Shown piece after piece: positions 62,813 to 64,000 of a stretch of 64,000 bases of DNA (its first letter is position 1; each line of letters begins with the position of its first letter). Source of the stretch: Candidatus Contendobacter odensis Run_B_J11 (lineage in GTDB: Bacteria > Pseudomonadota > Gammaproteobacteria > Competibacterales > Competibacteraceae); contig NZ_CBTK010000257.1 in NCBI RefSeq assembly GCF_000531125.1, positions 1 to 64,000 on the forward strand. Reading direction: 5' to 3'. Position numbers and translations under genes: made by a program. The notes beneath the pieces were generated by a model. It was not told where the DNA came from. It did not search any database and worked only from the letters and a program-made list of their open reading frames with translations.

Positions 62813-63191
62813 GCGGCAGAGTTCTCCAAGGGTTGGAAGCGGGCGGCAAGCCGATGACCTTACCTACTCAAGCTGGATATTCATCGGGCAGCCATGATTA
62901 ACTGTATCAGGGTATGGGCTTAAACGCAGTGGTGAATTCTGCGCATTTTGGACGGGCTATGCTCGAACCCAATGGGGATGAAGTCCGCAGAAATTCCAGC
63001 ATATTTAACCAGATTATTTGTAATAAATTAGTGAGTTAGATGGTTTTTCAGGCCGGAAATGCTATCTTATGCGCTACTCAGGGGCGCAGACCTCGTTATC
63101 TTGCTACCCCGCATGTGCGGGCGCGCTGCGCCATCGTCCTCTTTTCAATGCCGTAATCAGGCTCCTTCACTCCCTAGTAGAGATCAACCTC
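62813..63191. other. Intergenic region between divergent MFS-acyltransferase and bioB genes
   Basis: These 379 bp contain no recognisable gene; a frame at 63059-63604 is a shadow of bioB. They must hold both promoters. The stretch near 63005-63045 is A/T-rich (TTTGTAATAAATTAG), but I found no clear BirA operator or sigma-70 pair. A small GC hairpin (CCCGCATGTGCGGG) is at 63110-63123. Confidence 0.5.
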
Positions 63192-64000
63192 ATGAGTCAT
63201 GCTGCAGTTCTTTCGCATACGACCCCGCAGGCAAAACCGCTTCTCTTCCACGCCCCGACCTGGACGGTGGAAGCCGTTTCGGCGCTGTTCGAGTTGCCGT
63301 TCACCGATCTGATGTTTCGGGCGCAGGAAGCGTTGCGGGCAAACTTCGATCCCAGCGCAATACAACGCTCCACTCTGCTGTCCATCAAAACTGGCAACTG
63401 CTCGGAGGATTGCGGCTATTGTTCCCAGTCCAAGCGTTACCAGACCGGGCTGGATGCTCAACCCCTGCTGTCTACCGAGGAAGTGCTGGCGGCGGCTCAG
63501 GCGGCCAAGGAACAGGGCGCGGGCCGGTTCTGCATGGGCGCAGCCTGGCGCGGTCCCAAAGAGAAGGATTTGCCCGCTGTGATGGAGATGGTGCGCGCCG
63601 TTAAAGCACTGGGTCTGGAAACCTGCGTGACGCTGGGTATCCTCAAGGACGGCCAGGCCGAACAGTTGAAGACCGCCGGGCTGGATTACTACAACCATAA
63701 TCTCGATACCGCCCCAGAGTTTTATGGTGATGTCGTCACCACTCACACCTATCAGGATCGGCTGGATACTTTGCAAAATGTGCGTGGCGCCGGCCTCAAG
63801 GTCTGTAGCGGCGGCATCGTCGGCATGGGCGAAACCCGCCAGCACCGCGTCGGCTTGATTGCCAAGCTGGCCAGCCTTGACCCACCGCCGGAATCAGTGC
63901 CGATCAACAATCTGGTGCCGATTCCCGGAACGCCGCTGGCCGGCAGCGAGCAAATTGATATTTTCGAGTTCGCCCGCACCATCGCCGCCGCCCGCATCAC
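63192..64000 (+). CDS. bioB: BioB, biotin synthase (3' end outside the window)
   Basis: BioB is a radical SAM enzyme that inserts sulfur into dethiobiotin, the last step of biotin synthesis. The frame from ATG 63192 is open to the window edge (269 codons). It has the cluster motif [14 protein letters not shown] (C-x3-C-x2-C), [45 protein letters not shown] and [11 protein letters not shown], with the conserved Cys residues of the second [2Fe-2S] cluster. The start is ~25 residues upstream of the conserved core, normal for proteobacteria. Biotin supply matters here because the biotin-dependent propionyl-CoA carboxylase is in the same window. Confidence 0.96.
   Translation, partial: MSHAAVLSHTTPQAKPLLFHAPTWTVEAVSALFELPFTDLMFRAQEALRANFDPSAIQRSTLLSIKTGNCSEDCGYCSQSKRYQTGLDAQPLLSTEEVLAAAQAAKEQGAGRFCMGAAWRGPKEKDLPAVMEMVRAVKALGLETCVTLGILKDGQAEQLKTAGLDYYNHNLDTAPEFYGDVVTTHTYQDRLDTLQNVRGAGLKVCSGGIVGMGETRQHRVGLIAKLASLDPPPESVPINNLVPIPGTPLAGSEQIDIFEFARTIAAARI

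Noticed and set aside
62813-63191. BirA operator upstream of bioB
   Set aside because: A TTTGTAAT segment is present, but the paired GGTTTACAA-like half at the expected distance is absent.

Overview
The window looks like the chromosome of a GC-rich, Gram-negative, PHA-storing gammaproteobacterium. The Mla phospholipid-transport genes run into ibaG-murA-hisG-hisD. There are Fe-SOD, Grx4-type glutaredoxin, HrpA, BipA, class I PhaC, two different phasins, an acetate-family permease and a propionyl-CoA carboxylase. This gene set would suit a Competibacteraceae-like glycogen/PHA accumulator, but that is a guess from gene content and no rRNA or tRNA gene is present to test it.

Layout. 0-0.5 kb: the 3' end of an EAL-CZB signalling protein. 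0.6-8.0 kb: mlaFED, a ~380 bp gene-less structured element, mlaCB, a MAPEG gene, ibaG, murA, hisG and hisD. 8.1-14.4 kb: a SulP-STAS-cNMP transporter, a Cache-HAMP-GGDEF protein, a short inverted-repeat element and an RNB exonuclease. 14.8-24.3 kb: carbon storage and metabolism (pccBA, hemerythrin, phaC, phaP, pepN). 24.4-38.0 kb: a four-gene leftward operon of 14 kb that I read as an anti-phage defence system. 38.1-51.6 kb: mixed housekeeping and accessory genes (class V aminotransferase, XpaC-like, esterase, ModD, truncated haemoglobin, Uma2, gloA, argG, pyrC, a second phasin, grxD, a NAGGN-type amidotransferase, a BON lipoprotein, sodB). 51.6-52.4 kb: a large hairpin and a decayed gene. 52.6-64 kb: hrpA, a cold-shock gene, a second copy of the inverted-repeat element, typA, a SatP-like permease, a secreted Cache protein, an MFS-acyltransferase fusion and the start of bioB.

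The most unusual region is 24.4-38.0 kb. It encodes, in transcription order: a PD-(D/E)XK-like domain fused to an N6-adenine-type DNA methylase; a 1289-residue protein with NERD, pseudokinase, kinase and P-loop NTPase parts; a 602-residue protein I cannot assign; and a ~1660-residue HerA/DptH-like ATPase with an internal D...ExK motif. From memory, the last three resemble the kinase-MAD7-MAD8 part of the methylation-associated defence system (MADS). They also parallel DptF/G/H of phosphorothioation-dependent restriction. Here the modification side is collapsed into one fused protein, with no separate specificity, HTH or Dnd genes beside it. It may be a compact, undescribed relative of MADS, Dpt and Pgl/BREX-2.

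Mobile or repeated DNA includes a likely solo HEARO/omega-RNA-type element ending exactly at the ATGA start of mlaC, a pair of ~117 bp elements with TCAGGAC-type terminal repeats in opposite orientations, and a ~118 bp hairpin next to a broken gene. TGC-rich palindromes ahead of phaP suggest PhaR-type control of PHA granule genes. No tRNA, rRNA, CRISPR array, transposase or integrase gene was seen.
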